In this document: one piece after another, positions 1 to 12,539 of the stretch
How the letters are laid out: every line of letters starts with the position of its first letter
Numbering within the stretch: position 1 is the stretch's first letter
Origin: Ryuthela nishihirai
Lineage: Eukaryota; Arthropoda; Arachnida; Araneae; Heptathelidae
Reading direction: 5' to 3'
Assembly: GCA_038380435.1 (NCBI GenBank)
Contig: JAWZYU010000034.1
Span: forward strand, 5,500,704 to 5,564,703
DNA: 64,000 bases
Translations under genes and position numbers: made by a program
The notes under the pieces: generated by a model
Databases searched by the model: none
What the model was told of the DNA's origin: nothing
The model's input: the letters and a program-made list of their open reading frames with translations, nothing else

Positions 1-215
1 TACTTCTTATTTCAGTTTCAATTACTTCAAAGATAAATTCTCACATTGCTGTTGTCAATGTTCAAACTTCCATAATTCTTTAAATACTGAAGGAATATTG
101 TTGAAAATCGATAGTTTGATAAGAATTGATTGAGATCTTTCATTTGCCTTTAATCACATTTTCCCATCAAATGCTTATTTAAACATTACACAGAGTTGAA
201 GTTAGCATCTTATTA
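1..215. repeat. Half copy of the 62.2-kb foldback repeat
   Basis: The stretch lines up with the right arm of the foldback element at 62214-62755. Shared landmarks are 'ttcaaacttcca', 'aaatactgaa', 'gaaaatcga', 'gagatcttt' and 'atcacatttt', in the same order and at similar spacing. It is truncated by the window edge, so it may be one arm of a full foldback whose other half lies outside. No coding potential is seen. Confidence 0.55.
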
Positions 216-858
216 ACATAACATTCAGTCAGGTGGGCAGAACAAAGCAACCATACACATTTTCATGGATGATTTGTTGTGCATCCTCTTTCATGTATAC
301 ATAAACCATTTCAATACCATGATATGCATTGAGTATTGAGACAGGAGATAATGGTCTGTGAACATCCTTGCTGTAATGAAAACATTACTGTAACATTCTC
401 ATATATGATTCACATCACATATTCAGCACTTGAGTAAAGACATAATGTTCTATGGAAAGCTTCCAGAGTATTCAAAAAGTGCAAGGATCAGTAGTATCTG
501 ATATTTATAAATGCATATTTACTTCATTTCAATTTGTTGACATAAATGCATTAACTATAAACAAGAGTGTAGTATCCAAATACAAAGAATCTGCATCTTT
601 ACATCATCAAGAGTCATGTTTTTTTGTTGTTTCCAAGCTGTATTCTTCCAATTAAATGGCTGGTGAGCATTGTTCCTTAAGAAATCAATGATGCTATACA
701 ACTTTAAAATTGACATTTTTTTTTTCAAATATATCACATGGCATTGCAATCATGTCAGACTTACAAGTGGCCTTCTCTGTGCATGCCTCATTGTTGCTCC
801 CATAGTATTACATATTTGCTATATATTTTCTTCATTATGAGTTTTACCATCCTGTACA
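216..858. other. Unassigned AT-rich DNA
   Basis: I see no convincing exon, RNA gene or transposon end here. The short open frames at 452-655 and 555-749 have no recognisable motif and AT-driven composition. Confidence 0.5.
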
Positions 859-860
859 TA

Positions 861-2053
861 CACTGATCACGCAATACATTAAAACCACCTCTGCATTATG
901 CAAAGAAACATGCATGCAGCCAATCAGTGTCACGTGCCAAGGTCGCAAATGATATATATAATACCTGGGTCGGAGCTCTCGCAGGCAGTATTTCATTTCG
1001 TCTCAACCTGGGTAAAGCAAAGGATTTATCTGATTTCGACAAAGGCCAAATCATTATGGCAAGATGGCTTGGTAAGAGAATCTCCAAAACAGTGATGCTG
1101 GTAGGCTGCTCACACTATGCAGTAGTTAGTACCTATCAAAGATGGTCCGAAATAGGTGCAACTTTGAGCAGTCAACAAGGCGTGGGCCGGCCACGCCTCA
1201 TTGATGCAAGAGGTCAGCGCAGCAACAAGCAGTCTTGTCCGCAGCAACAGGAGGGCTACTGTGGCTGACATTACCCATAATTTCAATTGTGGTAAAGGAC
1301 TCAATGTGTCCAAACACACAATTCATTGTAAGCTCTTGGATATGGGTATCAACAGCTTCAGACCCATTCATGTGCCTAATGTTCACAGCCGTTCACCATC
1401 GTCAATGCTTGCAGTGGGCACATAATAATTGACAATGGACCATAAAAACTGGAAGAGGGTCGCATGGTCAGATGAATCCCATTTTCTGTTACACCATGTG
1501 GAAGGACGAGCTCGTGTGCGATGTTTACCCATGGAAACCTTCTCACCTGGATGCTCTGTGGTGGAGGTGAGTGTGATGGTCTGGGCAATATTTTCTTAGG
1601 GAATACTTGGACCAACTCTAACAGCTGTCACCTACCTAACATTGTGGCTGACCAAGTACACCCCTTTATGGCAATTGTATTCCCTGGCAGAGATGGCATC
1701 TTTCAACAAGACCCATCTCTGCCAAGTCACACTGCAAAGAAGGTTCAGGAATGGTTCCTAGAACATTATGAAGAATTCCGTTTATTGCCATGGCCCCCAA
1801 ATTCGTTGGACATGAATCCTATTGAGCATTTGGGGTTTGAGTTGGAGAAACGGGTATGAGCAGCATAACCCCAACCATGTAATTTATGGGAATTGCGGGA
1901 TCTTCTGTTGCAGTCATGGTACCATGTATCATGCAACACATACCAACATCTTGTTGAATCTATGCCTCATCGGGTGAGAGCTCTTTTGGTGGCAAAAGGA
2001 GGACCTACATCATATTATTAGGTAGGTGGTTTTAATGTTTTGGATGATTGGTG
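861..2053 (+). mobile_element. Tc1-like transposon, decayed, both TIRs present
   Basis: The 5' end, just after TA at 859-860, reads CACTGATCACGCAATACATT followed by AAAACCACCT. The reverse complement of the 3' end reads CACCAATCATCCAAAACATT followed by AAAACCACCT and is followed by TA at 2054-2055. Inverted termini plus TA duplication are the Tc1/mariner hallmark. At about 1.2 kb it is somewhat shorter than typical Tc1 elements but carries most of a transposase gene, broken by stops and frameshifts. Confidence 0.9.
927..1859 (+). pseudogene. Tc1-like transposase pseudogene
   Basis: The N-terminal part (about 990-1225) reads as the usual Tc1 helix-turn-helix region with '[17 protein letters not shown]', then '[14 protein letters not shown]' and '[14 protein letters not shown]'. 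A second frame (1201-1425) continues with the '[13 protein letters not shown]' segment. The catalytic part is split. The first acidic site is in 'AWSDESHF' near 1467, the second in 'FQQDPSLPSHTA' near 1701, and the third in 'DMNPIEHL' near 1810, consistent with a DDE transposase. Several frame changes and a missing C-terminus mean no functional protein. Family membership is secure; activity is excluded on sequence grounds. Confidence 0.88.
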
Positions 2054-2055
2054 TA

Positions 2056-2705
2056 TGTCAACATATAGTTGGCCACAGAGAAACTGTAACTGCAGAGTGT
2101 TACCATTAATTAATTATACAGTTCATCTTCCTTTCCATCATGAACGGGGAAACAGTGCACACTGCAACTACATTTTTTCTAAGAATTTGTGACCATTAAA
2201 CTCTCCCATATCTGTTAAAAGGAAACTTTCAATAAATGTGTTTGCATTGTGTATGTCCTGTTGGAAAATTGCAATGGAGGACAGCCAGAATGATTTACAT
2301 TATTATTTATATTACAAGAATTGTTAACATAATATTATAGATGAGTAATTCACACCTAAATCAGGCAACTGTTCAGTCTTAAAATTATCTCCTCAACTAT
2401 GGTTAAAACAATCAATAACACAGAGAATGTGATGCATTATTTATATACATTTCTAATGCGATGTTTAACTTTTTGATCATTCTGTACTAATTTTCTGGGT
2501 AACACATAGCACAATTTCTCTAATTATACATTGTGTAAACTGACAGCATCTGGTGAAGTTGCAATAAAATGCAATATAGTTTATTGAGTATTGTATTGCA
2601 AATAGTATTTACATTTAACTCTATCAGTGGTAGTATAAACACTCTAACAGTAGACATTTAGAAAAAATACAATTCAATAGAGTATAACATGAATGTTAAA
2701 GATAT
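2056..2705. other. Unassigned AT-rich DNA
   Basis: The DNA between two transposons shows no open frame with motifs and no inverted repeat that I can see. Confidence 0.5.
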
Positions 2706-2706
2706 A

Positions 2707-3270
2707 CAGTGTGTCTGAAAAAATAATGGCAGGGTTTTGTGAACCAATGTATAGGAAAATAATATACATATTCCATAGAGTAATATTATAATTGAAAACA
2801 TACTTCAAAACGTTTTGAACAAAATTAGTGAATTTCTACATGTGCACCTGTTCATGGATCCTGCAAATGTTCAATTGGTATTCCATTTCTTGCCAAGCAT
2901 ATTTCCAGACAGATGGATTGACAGGGAAAGCCCAGTTCTATGGTCACTAAGGAGCCATGATTTCATACCCCTCACTGTTTTCTTGTGGGGCTTTTTAAAG
3001 AATGTTTACATGGACAAAATTCGAGACCTGAATCATTTGAAAGCCAGAGTAAGAGAAGCAACCAAGCAAGTAAGTAACAAAAGACATCCTGCAGCATGCA
3101 TGGCAAGTAGTAGAATACTGATTGGTTATAAGCAGGATTATGAATGGTGCATAATATGTTCAAAACTATTTGAGGCATGCTTTATTATTTTATTTATTAC
3201 TTTCTTGAATATATATATTATTTTCTTATATATTTGGTCTTGAAACCTGACCATTATTTTCCACACCTTG
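2707..3270 (+). mobile_element. Mariner-like deletion derivative with 3' transposase fragment
   Basis: The termini are inverted. The left begins CAGTGTGTCTGAAAAAATAA then TGGCAGGGTTT. The right, reverse-complemented, reads AAGGTGTGGAAAATAATGG then TCAGGTTT. Between them an open frame (2815-3243) carries the C-terminal part of a mariner-type transposase: 'FPDRWIDRESPVLWSLRSHD' followed by 'FLWGFLKNVYMDKIRDLNHL' and 'KARVREATKQV'. This matches the catalytic C-terminal block and tail common in arthropod Tc1/mariner proteins. The N-terminal DNA-binding half is gone. The element is 0.56 kb and non-autonomous. Confidence 0.83.
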
Positions 3271-3523
3271 CATTTACTTTAAACTACTATTAGATGAATG
3301 TTTGTACTTCTAACTTCACATTAGTCAATGGTGGCACCTGTTGTTAAAGACAAAAAATTCTTTCTCGAAGAAAAAATGCTTTGTGCAATGTTGAAAAATC
3401 AACAGTTGCTCTTCTAGGGTTAATGTTTAAGTTTAAGCTGAAGTATACTCTTCAGCCTGTCATATTTAAAATACGAAAAATATATAGTTTAAGTGTTAAA
3501 AAATTAATCATTATACACATGTA

Positions 3524-4165
3524 CCATGGACCCCTGCATAACAAAGTCATCAGATAACAGATTGCTTCCAATAGGTTCCCATTGCTTCTAATAGGATTGC
3601 TTCCAATAGGTTTGACTCATATAAGGAATATTTCCTGCTGAACAAATTGCTTATGAGGTCATGCATTTGCCATTTTAGCCAATCACAGTTCATTTTGACT
3701 CAGCAGGTCTCAGCCAATAAGTGATGCCCATTTACAAGTATTTGGAGTTTGATTGTTTTGTTAACATTATTTGCTGTGTTTAAGCTGTGGAATGAGCTCT
3801 CCTGCAGCTATCATCATCCAGTAACTTTGAAAATCTTCCTTCAAAAATTAATTTTTTCTTATCCCAAATTCTTCATCAAAGTAGCCTAAACCTTTTTAGC
3901 CTAAGGAAGGTTGCTTAAACAGTAATATTTTTAAGCTATATTTACTGACTTTTTTTTTACTTCGTTTCTCTTAATTTTAATATTTTATCATGTTCTTATA
4001 ATATTTATTTATCAAAAATTCACATTCAAATTTTATAAACTATGGTTTTAAGGTCAAAAGGTTAATTTGGAATGAATCAGTCTTTAATACATATTTCTGA
4101 TATTTGCATAATGAATTTTTCACAACAATTTTTTATGGAATGAATTACATTTGCAGGATCCACTG
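3524..4165. mobile_element. Tigger/pogo-like MITE
   Basis: The left end after TA (3522-3523) is CCATGGACCCCTGCATAAC. The right end, reverse-complemented, is CAGTGGATCCTGCAAATGT, followed by TA at 4166-4167. The paired ends and TA duplication indicate a non-autonomous TIR element of about 640 bp. It has no transposase. 'ATTGCTTCCAATAGG' and near-variants recur three times at 3561-3612. It lies only about 50 bp from the Tigger transposon that follows. Confidence 0.65.
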
Positions 4166-4713
4166 TACTTTTTATGTAAGTTTTATTATATTCATTTATC
4201 ACTTATTAGCAAAATACACCCAATTCTGTTTTTACATGGCAGATAGGTTCCCGAAAAAAATGTGTAAAAAAAATACAGTGCATATGAAAAAATAGAAGAT
4301 TGGTTCCAGACACGAAAACCCAGTATAAAAAATAAGTTGTTTTCAAAGAAATCATATCAAAATCTTTAACCAAATCTTTATTTGATTTTTATTCATTTAA
4401 ACATATTTTCTATTTTAAAAACTTATAAAGATAATTATATGTACATACATAAAGTAAATTATCCTTCATAAAGAAAATAATATGCCACTAATTCAAGAAT
4501 ACAAAAGCATAAAAAAATTACTTACATATGTTTATTATCTAATTTTTATTCGTTGTTACTTTCTGACAATAGAAGCATTTATTTGTGTAAGACTGGAATA
4601 AAATCTCTTTCATCACTTCAAACATTTTGGCTGTCGTGTTCATACTCCAATGGTGAAATGCTCTCTGTGGCATGGGGAACCAAATTATCACTTGTTTCCA
4701 GTGATTTTGAAGT

Positions 4714-6240
4714 TTAATTAGTTTTAACAATGAACTCTGTAATCAATTGTTGAGATTCTGCTTTGACTAAATCTTTGTATAATTCTTGATAATGCACCAT
4801 ACATGACTTCAGTTCATGTTTAAACTGCTCAGCTAGTTCGACAATGGAATCATGTGTAAGAAAATGACTTTCCAACTTACTAGCCATTTGAAGCCCTTCT
4901 TTGATTAAACCTGCAGTGAGTGGAACCTCTTCATCACCATCACTTTTTTCTTTTTCATCAGGAGTCTCAATGACAACTTCTATTATTTCATCTTTGCTAA
5001 GAGCTTTGTCAAGCAGCAATTCATCAATATCTGCAAACGATAAATCATCGAGTCCTTCTCCACCAACTGCATGTGCTAAAGTGATGATATTAGGATATTC
5101 AGTCATATTTGGGGGTACAGGATCTTTGCTTTTTACACATTCTGGCCAAATAGCTTTCCAGCATGCATTTAAAGTTGATGATTTTAATTCTGATAACATC
5201 AATCCAGCATGTCTGATACAATCTAAAACAGAAAATTTATTCCACACATCAATAACTGTTAGTATTTTATCCTTATCTAATTTATCCAAAATGTATTGGA
5301 ATGTTTGTCTGACATAGTAAGTTTTAAATGTGGCAATTATACCCTGGTCTAGTAGTTGTATTAAGGATATCGTATTAGGTGGCAGAAAGCAAAATTGCAC
5401 ATTTGTATGTTCCAAAATAAGATGGCCAGGTGCATTGTCTATAATCAATAGAACTTTAAATTCCAGATTTTTTCCCCTTCAAATAGCACTTAATTTCTGG
5501 AACAAAAAATTTATGGAACCATTCATTAAAAATTTCTTTTGTAGTCCAGGCTTTTTGTTTGCCATCCAATATATTGGACCGTGGTCTTATGGATCGATTG
5601 ATGAGCAGTGGTTTTAACATACAATCTCCCGAAGCATTGCTGCAAAATAGAAAGGTCACATGATCTTTAGCTGCTTGAAAGCCACCAACAGTTTTTTGTG
5701 ATTTTGCTACATAGGTTCTACTTGGCATTTTTTTCGAAAAAAAAAAAAAAGTTTCATCTGCATTCTAAATTTGATCAGGAGTGTATCCACTATCTTCAAT
5801 GATTTGGGCCAATTTTGGACAAAATTCTTTAGCAGCCAGCTCATCTGCAGATGCAACTTCATCTTTTATCTTTACGTTATGAAACGCATGCCTTTGAAAA
5901 AATCCTGCAAGACAACCTGTACTTGCAGAAAATGCATAATTTTTGTTTAACTGAGCTGATGTGGTTGGTTCCAGTTCTTGTATCTGCTTATATATTGGTA
6001 ATGCAATCTGTTTGTGGTATTTCCGTCTAGGGGTATTCTTTTTTGTGAGTTATCTTCTATCCACATTACTAGTGCCTTTTCCATCTTCACTTTAACAATA
6101 TCTCTAATGTACGATGACGACTTAGCGCTCAATTTTGTTCCAGAAAGCACAGATTTTCTAATAGCATCTTCATTTTCCTTGATAGTTCTTAAGGTAGCCA
6201 AAATATTTACCTGTGGATGTTGAACCTTCTCCAGTTGCAT
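4714..6240 (-). pseudogene. Tigger/pogo transposase pseudogene (three frames)
   Basis: Reading leftward, 6240-5947 holds a CENP-B-like N-terminal region ('SSSYIRDIVKVKMEKALVMW' then 'IEDNSQKRIPL'). The first catalytic Asp falls in 'NADET' at about 5755-5765. It is followed by a poly-A run (poly-T on the plus strand) that breaks the frame. 5728-5456 carries 'GFQAAKDHVTFLFCSNASGD' and 'KAWTTKEIFNEWF'. 5448-4714 (244 codons open) starts with 'MIIDNAPGH' (second Asp), then 'FLPPNTISLIQLLDQGIIAT' (third acidic residue), and an acidic C-terminal tail. Order and motifs match pogo/Tigger DDE transposases. At least two frameshifts make it a pseudogene, although the C-terminal third is fully open. Confidence 0.92.
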
Positions 6241-6274
6241 GATGATCTAAAATTTGGATCTTAATATCCAAAGA

Positions 6275-6731
6275 GATAGCTTTTCTGCTTTTGTATAATT
6301 GAATTGTCCGACATCGTGATAAGGCTTATGAAAAATATTTGAATTGTAATTAATAAATCAGATGATGGAAAATTGTAAATTACCTATCAGCAAAATTTAA
6401 TAAATTTATATTACGCATACAAAATTTCCAAAAACAATTTTTTTTTCGATTTCTTCTATTAACACTTTGACTGCCGCAATATTAAAATTTTTTTGAGTCC
6501 CTTTCGATAGCTTTTCTGCTTTTGTATAGTTGAATTGTCCGACATCGTGGTAAGGCTTATGAAAAATATTTGAATTGTAATTAATAAATCAGATGATGGA
6601 AAATTGTAAATTACCTATCAGCAAAATTTAATAAATTTATATTACGCATACAAAATTTCCAAAAACAATTTTTTTTTCGATTTCTTCTATTAACACTTTG
6701 ACTGCCGCAATATTAAAATTTTTTTGAGTCC
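6275..6731. repeat. 231-bp tandem duplication, nearly identical copies
   Basis: The unit beginning 'gatagcttttctgcttttgt' at 6275 starts again at 6506. The two copies differ at only a few positions, such as gtataatt/gtatagtt and gtgataagg/gtggtaagg. Each copy includes the first 40 or so bases of the TTAA-flanked element that starts at 6694, so the duplication is younger than that insertion. Confidence 0.93.
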
Positions 6732-7450
6732 TCGGGCCACGACTTTTTTTTTTTGTTAAATCAATGAAAATCAGTCTTATTTTGCTATAAAATATTAGTT
6801 TATATAATTTTTATTAATTTTTGCTTAAAAACAAACTTTGAAAGTGTGAATCACGTGTGCTTCACATGGCCTGAGCACGCGTTTTTTAATCTATATATCG
6901 TGTGATACAAGGAAATAATAAAAGATATGCAGCTTCCAAAGCAACACAGTCTCGCTGGAAATGGGTCCATTGTGACAAATATTATTGTGTTCCTTGTTTT
7001 ACTGTTGTACACAAATGCACTTTATAAATTTTATTATTCGAGTATTCTTGACATATGTGAAGTAAAATAACAATACATGTTAGATTTCTATGTTTTTAGT
7101 TTTAGAATGTTTGCTTTTGTGTGAGATTGTATTTTCAGAATACACTGTTTGTTTAGTAAATAAACAGTATTTTCTTATTTTATTTAGCACCACAATTCAA
7201 TAAAGTAAGTACAAAATGTCAGACTATTTCATTGACCCTACAATATAGTTGAAATTTTGTCACGCTAAGACCATGGATTTGTACCTCAGGCCATACTCCT
7301 CGATTACCCATAAGCAATGCATTCTAGTGTGAAGTGCAACTGATTCATGAGCCTTGAACTACAAATTTGTATGTGAAGCATGGATGATTCACGCGGCCTC
7401 AGGAGCAAATTAAGTGTGAATCATATATGATTCATATGGCAGTCAACATG
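6694..7450. mobile_element. piggyBac-like non-autonomous element (TTAA target site)
   Basis: TTAA at 6690-6693 is followed by CACTTTGACTGCC. The other end, reverse-complemented, reads CATGTTGACTGCCATATG next to TTAA at 7451-7454. TTAA duplication plus a short TIR is typical of piggyBac-superfamily insertions. No transposase is present. Internal subterminal motifs around 'gtgaatcacgtg' and 'gtgaatcatatatgattcat' repeat in inverted fashion. Superfamily assignment rests on TTAA and termini only. Confidence 0.72.
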
Positions 7451-7886
7451 TTAAACATCTAAACACTTCTAACTTTACACATGAAATGAGAAACCAAGAC
7501 TAATATATGTATTGAAGATAAAATTGAGGGATACCCCTAAACTCAATGATGCCACTTTATTCCGAATGAAGTAGGTTTTGTACAATTTTTCCATAAAATA
7601 GAATAGAGAAAACTTGTTGTGTAGTTATGCAAGTGTAGTTTTTATTTTGGGGATTTTAATGCACAAAATATGTATCTATAGTACATTTTCAAAGTTAAAA
7701 CTTCAAAAAATGTGACCATAAAAGCAGCATCTTTGTTATAAATGCAAATTCTAGGAATTTTTACTTGAATAGGAATATTTTTTCAAAATTAAATTCAAAT
7801 GGAGTTTTTTAAAAAGACACCGTTTGAACGTGTTAGATCAAAATAAATCGTGTAAAAAAATCTGTGTAAAAACAGAATTGGATGTA

Positions 7887-8234
7887 TGTCAATTGTGTAT
7901 ATAATAAAAATATAATTATTTCTGGGGCCTGTAGGAACCATTCATACTGGATTAGAGTATTTCTATTGTATAAGGCTTATAAGTCCTTATTTGGTATCAT
8001 TCTAGTCCTTACTTTAGACCATAAAGAAAATAAATTAATAAGTCTTCATTTAAATTGCATTCAAAACATGTGTTACTATATACTTCAGTCAATAATTCAA
8101 CATTTTAATTAAAATCTAAATGCATTAATATATTGCAGCCAAAATGTAAATGAAGACCTTGAGTATTCATTTGCATTTGACTATCTTTTGTGAGGCAATA
8201 TTAAACAATTATTAAAAAATATAAAAATAAATAA
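7887..8234. other. Unassigned AT-rich DNA
   Basis: An open frame at 7882-8112 overlaps the Tigger end and shows no family motif. Nothing else is recognised. Confidence 0.45.
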
Positions 8235-8420
8235 TAGCTACTTGAAATATCTGACAGGAGCCTGTTAATATAATATGCCAAAGGGAAAATCAGTGAGGAA
8301 GGAGACTTCAGCAGAAGGACAACACAAGAAAGAAAACATCATGCATTATCTGGGGCTCAAATCCAGGTCCCTATGATCAGTAACAAGCACACTAATTACT
8401 TAGCCATTAGAATAGTTTGA
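8235..8420 (-). mobile_element. tRNA-derived SINE, second family (SINE-B), old copy
   Basis: On the minus strand a tRNA-like head is visible (B-box-like GGACCTGGATTTGAGCCCC). It is followed by a body matching the copy at 55090-55310 ('ctgctgaagtc', 'cctcactga', 'ggcatat', 'aacaggctcctgtcag'). Divergence is high. Grouping rests on shared order of motifs in three copies in this window. Confidence 0.6.
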
Positions 8421-9883
8421 AAAATAAGTATAAAGAAATTTATCTTAATACTATTCTTTCACAAGATTTTAACTTTCACCAATTTTCAAAAATGCACATT
8501 CTTGCATTTTCCAGAAAAATTTTATTTTTTATAATGTTCAGTGCTTCTTCTCACATAGATATATATTTTTATGTATAGTAATTAAATTTAATGAGAAATG
8601 GAAAAATATTGTATAACTCAAAAATAATTTCTAGCCTAAGAATGCAAAATTCTTCAGATAATATGAAATGGCAGCTGACACTTTCCAGAATCATTCTTTG
8701 TCTCTTAATTCTTGTCAATACTCAAAAATTTTACATTAACCTTTCTACAACATCTGGGACATGTATATCTCATAACATTTAATGTCTTTACAACAAATGA
8801 AAATGTTTTATAACTGATCATGAGTGGAAGGAATTTAGGGCAAGTTCTTCAAATGGTGGGTGGTACCAGGAAAGATGGAATCTTTTGTTTAAGCCAATGT
8901 GGGTAAATAGCACTCTAAGGTTTGAGACAGCAAATTCTGACAAAGCCTTATGGAGGTGCATGCTAACAAGGAAGGAAAAAAATTAAGAAAATTAGTGCCT
9001 TGGAATGGGGTAGTAGACAGTCAAGATTCCGCAATACCTGGAATTTTGGCTGTTATAGCTAAAGCGTTAAATTGCCATCAATAGAGTTTGCTGAATAGTT
9101 GGTCAAGAATTTTTTTTTCACATAAATAAATCCATTCCCCACCTATCAGCCTAACAACTGTTTTCTACCATTTAACGGGTTGGAAAACAACATTTCTTAA
9201 AACATCACAATTAATGTGAATTGACAAGTGAAACAGTTTGTGATAGTCTTTCCTATTTATTGTGATCATTTTACATAAGTTGTAATTCTATAGTGTATTA
9301 AAAATAACTAGCAAAGTTTGCAAGCAAACAATGTAATGAATTATTGTGCTAATTGCACCCCCTCATTGGTATGAATTATGGATGTACTTCTATAAAGTAT
9401 TTGAAAAATGAAATTTTAAACAAATACTTTTAATGCAAAATTTGAATAACAAAATGCTTGTGATGTTCTCACCATTTCATGGTTGTTTATTTGGAGTTTT
9501 ATGGTTATACAAAAGATACTGAACCCACAACCAAAGTTAAAAAGCAAAAGACAAAGAGTAAAAGCAACAGCAACAACAAAGACATGTATAAAAGATAACA
9601 ACAAGGAATGTTAAAACTCATGTCTAAAGCAAATATCAATATTTCTAAATTACTAAAAAAGGATTAAAAAGATTAAACTCAATCAAAATATCCAAGAAAT
9701 AACAAAAATACAAAAACTGGTTTTCAAAACGAGTCAGTAGATGACTCAGTAGAAGTAGCCCAGACAGTAATGGATGAGAACTATGAAATATACATCGATT
9801 ATATTAAAAGCAATACAGTTGATTAAGATGTGTTTGATGGTAAAACAGTGCTGGAAAACTTATAGGTTGGTTGTCCACCTTAA
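8421..9883. other. Unassigned AT-rich DNA
   Basis: No transposon ends, exons or long inverted repeats are recognised. The frames at 8591-8782 and 9416-9604 look like chance openings. Confidence 0.45.
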
Positions 9884-10022
9884 GAAAACCCTGCTTTGGT
9901 CAGAAAGGGGACACTGATAGGCTTGGAAAGGCTGATGTCTGTTGATGTGACCTGGCCATTTAGCCCATTGTGGATGTACCATTACCCAAAAGCATGCTGC
10001 TCATGGGAAAACAACACAACCA
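9884..10022 (+). mobile_element. SINE-A fragment, degenerate
   Basis: Matches the body of the SINE at 53561-53943 in 'ggtcag', 'ggggacac', 'ggcttggaaaggc', 'tgacctggccatttagccca' and a final 'aaaacaac', with the middle deleted. Confidence 0.7.
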
Positions 10023-10239
10023 CCTGAAGAAGAAAAGAATGCAATTAAATCCAGGGCCAAGAGTGCACACTTTATCCTTGTGGTTCCTGTGAAAAGACTG
10101 CCATGATTGGCAACAGGCTTGATGTAATAGTTTATTATTAATATTCTCTGACCAAGTTTGTTGCCACTGTGTTTGAACTTGAATAAACAAACTACTGGAA
10201 GTAACTGGATTATATTTAAATTCTCAGGCTATATTTTAA
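10023..10239. other. Unassigned DNA
   Basis: A short gap between a SINE remnant and the R1 repeat. The open frame at 9960-10190 runs through SINE sequence and is not a gene. Confidence 0.5.
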
Positions 10240-11880
10240 TTGTGCTCAATCTCTCAAAAATCTTAATTTTATAACTTTTTGGCCAAATAACCAATGAATG
10301 GAATCAAATTAAACAGAATTCTATTCAGAATTTTTATGAAAATAAATATGCAACAAAAACGAGAAATTCGTTAATTTTAATAGGTTTTTCAGAGTGATAC
10401 AGTAAAAAAACAAATCTAGCAAGGGGAAAAAAGAAACACATTGCCTCTGGTGAATATGGGATGTTTGTTTCAAAGAGAATAAAGTTTCTCATTTACAAAT
10501 TTTGCACTCTTTATAACAGTAGCAATTTATAGTAATGGATGATTGAGAAAATGTGGATAGATATATATTTTAGACCAATATAATGAAGGAAAAAAAATCT
10601 TGTGTGTGCCTTAAAATGAAAAAGTTGCATTTTTCCATCCTCTAGGATTAAGAGGCAAATCAGTCAGTGCAAACACTTTGGCCATGGCCACTTAGAGAAG
10701 ACTACGTCCAGATAGCTGTTTTATTTACATGGCAAAACAAAAAGGAAAGGGGGAAAGGAGAGAAATTAAATATTACACATAAAGCTATTTAGTTTCAAAT
10801 GAAAGGAAAAAATATTTATTTTACTATTTTAATTTAGAATTTTAAAATTAATTACAAATATTTAAAAAAAAGATTAACTGGTTAAATTTTAATTAACTAA
10901 AGTTTAATTAAAACACATATAAACATAAATTTCACTTTTCTTAGTAAGCTATATGAGATCTGTTTTTGATCATCTGACTGTTTTCTACCACCAGAATTTC
11001 AAATTACATTTAGTGCCCTCTAATAATGTTAATTAAATCTTTTGTAAGATTTGAAATATATAGATCATAATATTTCATTAGTACTTATTCAACGCAAAAA
11101 AAATTTTTCATTTATTTCTTAAAACAAAAAGTTACATTTTTCTACCCCTGGAGCTGAAGGGGTAAATCATTGATGTCAGTGTAAACCTCTTTATCATCAT
11201 ACACTCTATACCACCAAAATATTAAATTTTTAGCTCAAATAGATTGTATGCAATATTAAAAATTTTCTACCATTAGAGGGCACAATTACTTTTGGAAAAT
11301 TCAGAAATTGTAAATCATAGTATTACATTAATACTAATCTTATCCAAAAAGAATTTTAAATTTATCTCTAGAAACATACAATTATCACTTAAAATATTAA
11401 CAATAACAAAAAACAACAAATAGTTTTTGCTTAAAAAAACACGTTTTATGAGAACTACTTATTGACTTTAAAGTCAACAGGTGGTACAACTTCAAAGTAA
11501 TTCTGTGGATTTACTATTTATTAATAGCAAAAACGTTTCTCCCCCTTGGGGAGTAACAGCCCAACTATTTTTTTAATGCAAACTTCCTGACCTTTTCATT
11601 TCACCACTAAAATTTCAAATTTCTAGCATAAATATATCATTTGCAATATTCATTTAAAGTTTTACCTTCAGAAGGTGCTTTTGGAAGTTTTATAAAATGC
11701 AAATCATATTTCATCAATACCTATCCAACCAAAAAAGAATTTTTAATTTATCTCCAAAAACAAAAAAGTTGAATGTCTACAGATGGACAACATAGTGAAC
11801 ACATTAGCTTGTTTTTTCAAAAATGAGCTAAAAACAATAGATCAAAGTAATTATAATACATATGAATAGAGCTGTGTGCA
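10240..11880 (+). repeat. Dispersed AT-rich repeat R1 (long, diverged copy)
   Basis: Shares ordered blocks with 18755-19830, 29690-31030 and 56740-57375 plus 59893-60350. Landmarks are 'accattagagggcac', 'ccaccaaaattttaaat', 'gcaatatt', 'atcaatacctatccaac', 'aatttatctccaaaaa' and 'ataatacatatgaatag'. Within this stretch the 'gttgcatttttccat...' block and the 'agagggcac' block each recur, so it looks like two or more diverged tandem units. There is no coding capacity, and I cannot assign a class. Confidence 0.65.
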
Positions 11881-12539
11881 GATGACTAAAGTTCTGTCTG
11901 CATTCACATCTGCAAAACCTTATTCACACCCACAAGGTCTTATCTGTAATCATATCCAAGTATATTCACTTCTTAATAACTCTTGAGGTTTTGAAAATGC
12001 TTGAGATCCAATACATATTTGTGAGTAAAAGAAATCAATCCAATGGTTTATTAATGAATAAAACTGAAAAAATACAGGGTGTCCACAAAGACCTGCTATG
12101 ATTTTAAATATTTATTACAACACAACCAAACGAAAAAGAATAATGAGGTCTTTCACAACTTATTGTATAATGAATAAAGTTCTTTTTGTGTCAACTACAG
12201 ATTGTAATTGAAGTCTGTTGTTAATGAGAGAAGCTTAAATGCTCAACTCCACAGAAGAATGCTGAATGCATTAACTGGTTTGCACAGCCCAGATCAGTGA
12301 TAACTGATCATGAAATTACCCTTATCAATATGGAATGGACCTTCCTCCCAAACCAAGCTTTAGGATGTGGTTTCAGAAGTTTTGAGAGAGGAAATGTAAA
12401 TGCCTTGAAGTAGATGTCCAGGTATTTCTGAAGAAATGATGGATAACACCCAATTGATGTTACAGTACAGTCCTCAAGGGTCTGTTGGGCTTCATGTGAA
12501 CTGCAGTTACAGTGATCAACAATACACAAAGTCTTACGC

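Larger units (their letters stand above)
4217..7884 (-). mobile_element. Tigger (pogo) DNA transposon
   Basis: The ends are near-identical inverted repeats. The left is CACCCAATTCTGTTTTTACA after TA (4215-4216). The right, reverse-complemented, is CATCCAATTCTGTTTTTACA and is flanked by TA (7885-7886). Extra subterminal similarity (TTTTTTTACAC-type stretches) supports the pairing. A degenerate pogo-family transposase lies on the minus strand at 4714-6240. The element is swollen by a TTAA-flanked insertion (6694-7450) and a local tandem duplication (6275-6731). It is about 3.67 kb as found. Confidence 0.9.

Noticed and set aside
4901..5317. 138-codon plus-strand open frame, serine-rich
   Set aside because: Shadow of the minus-strand Tigger transposase.
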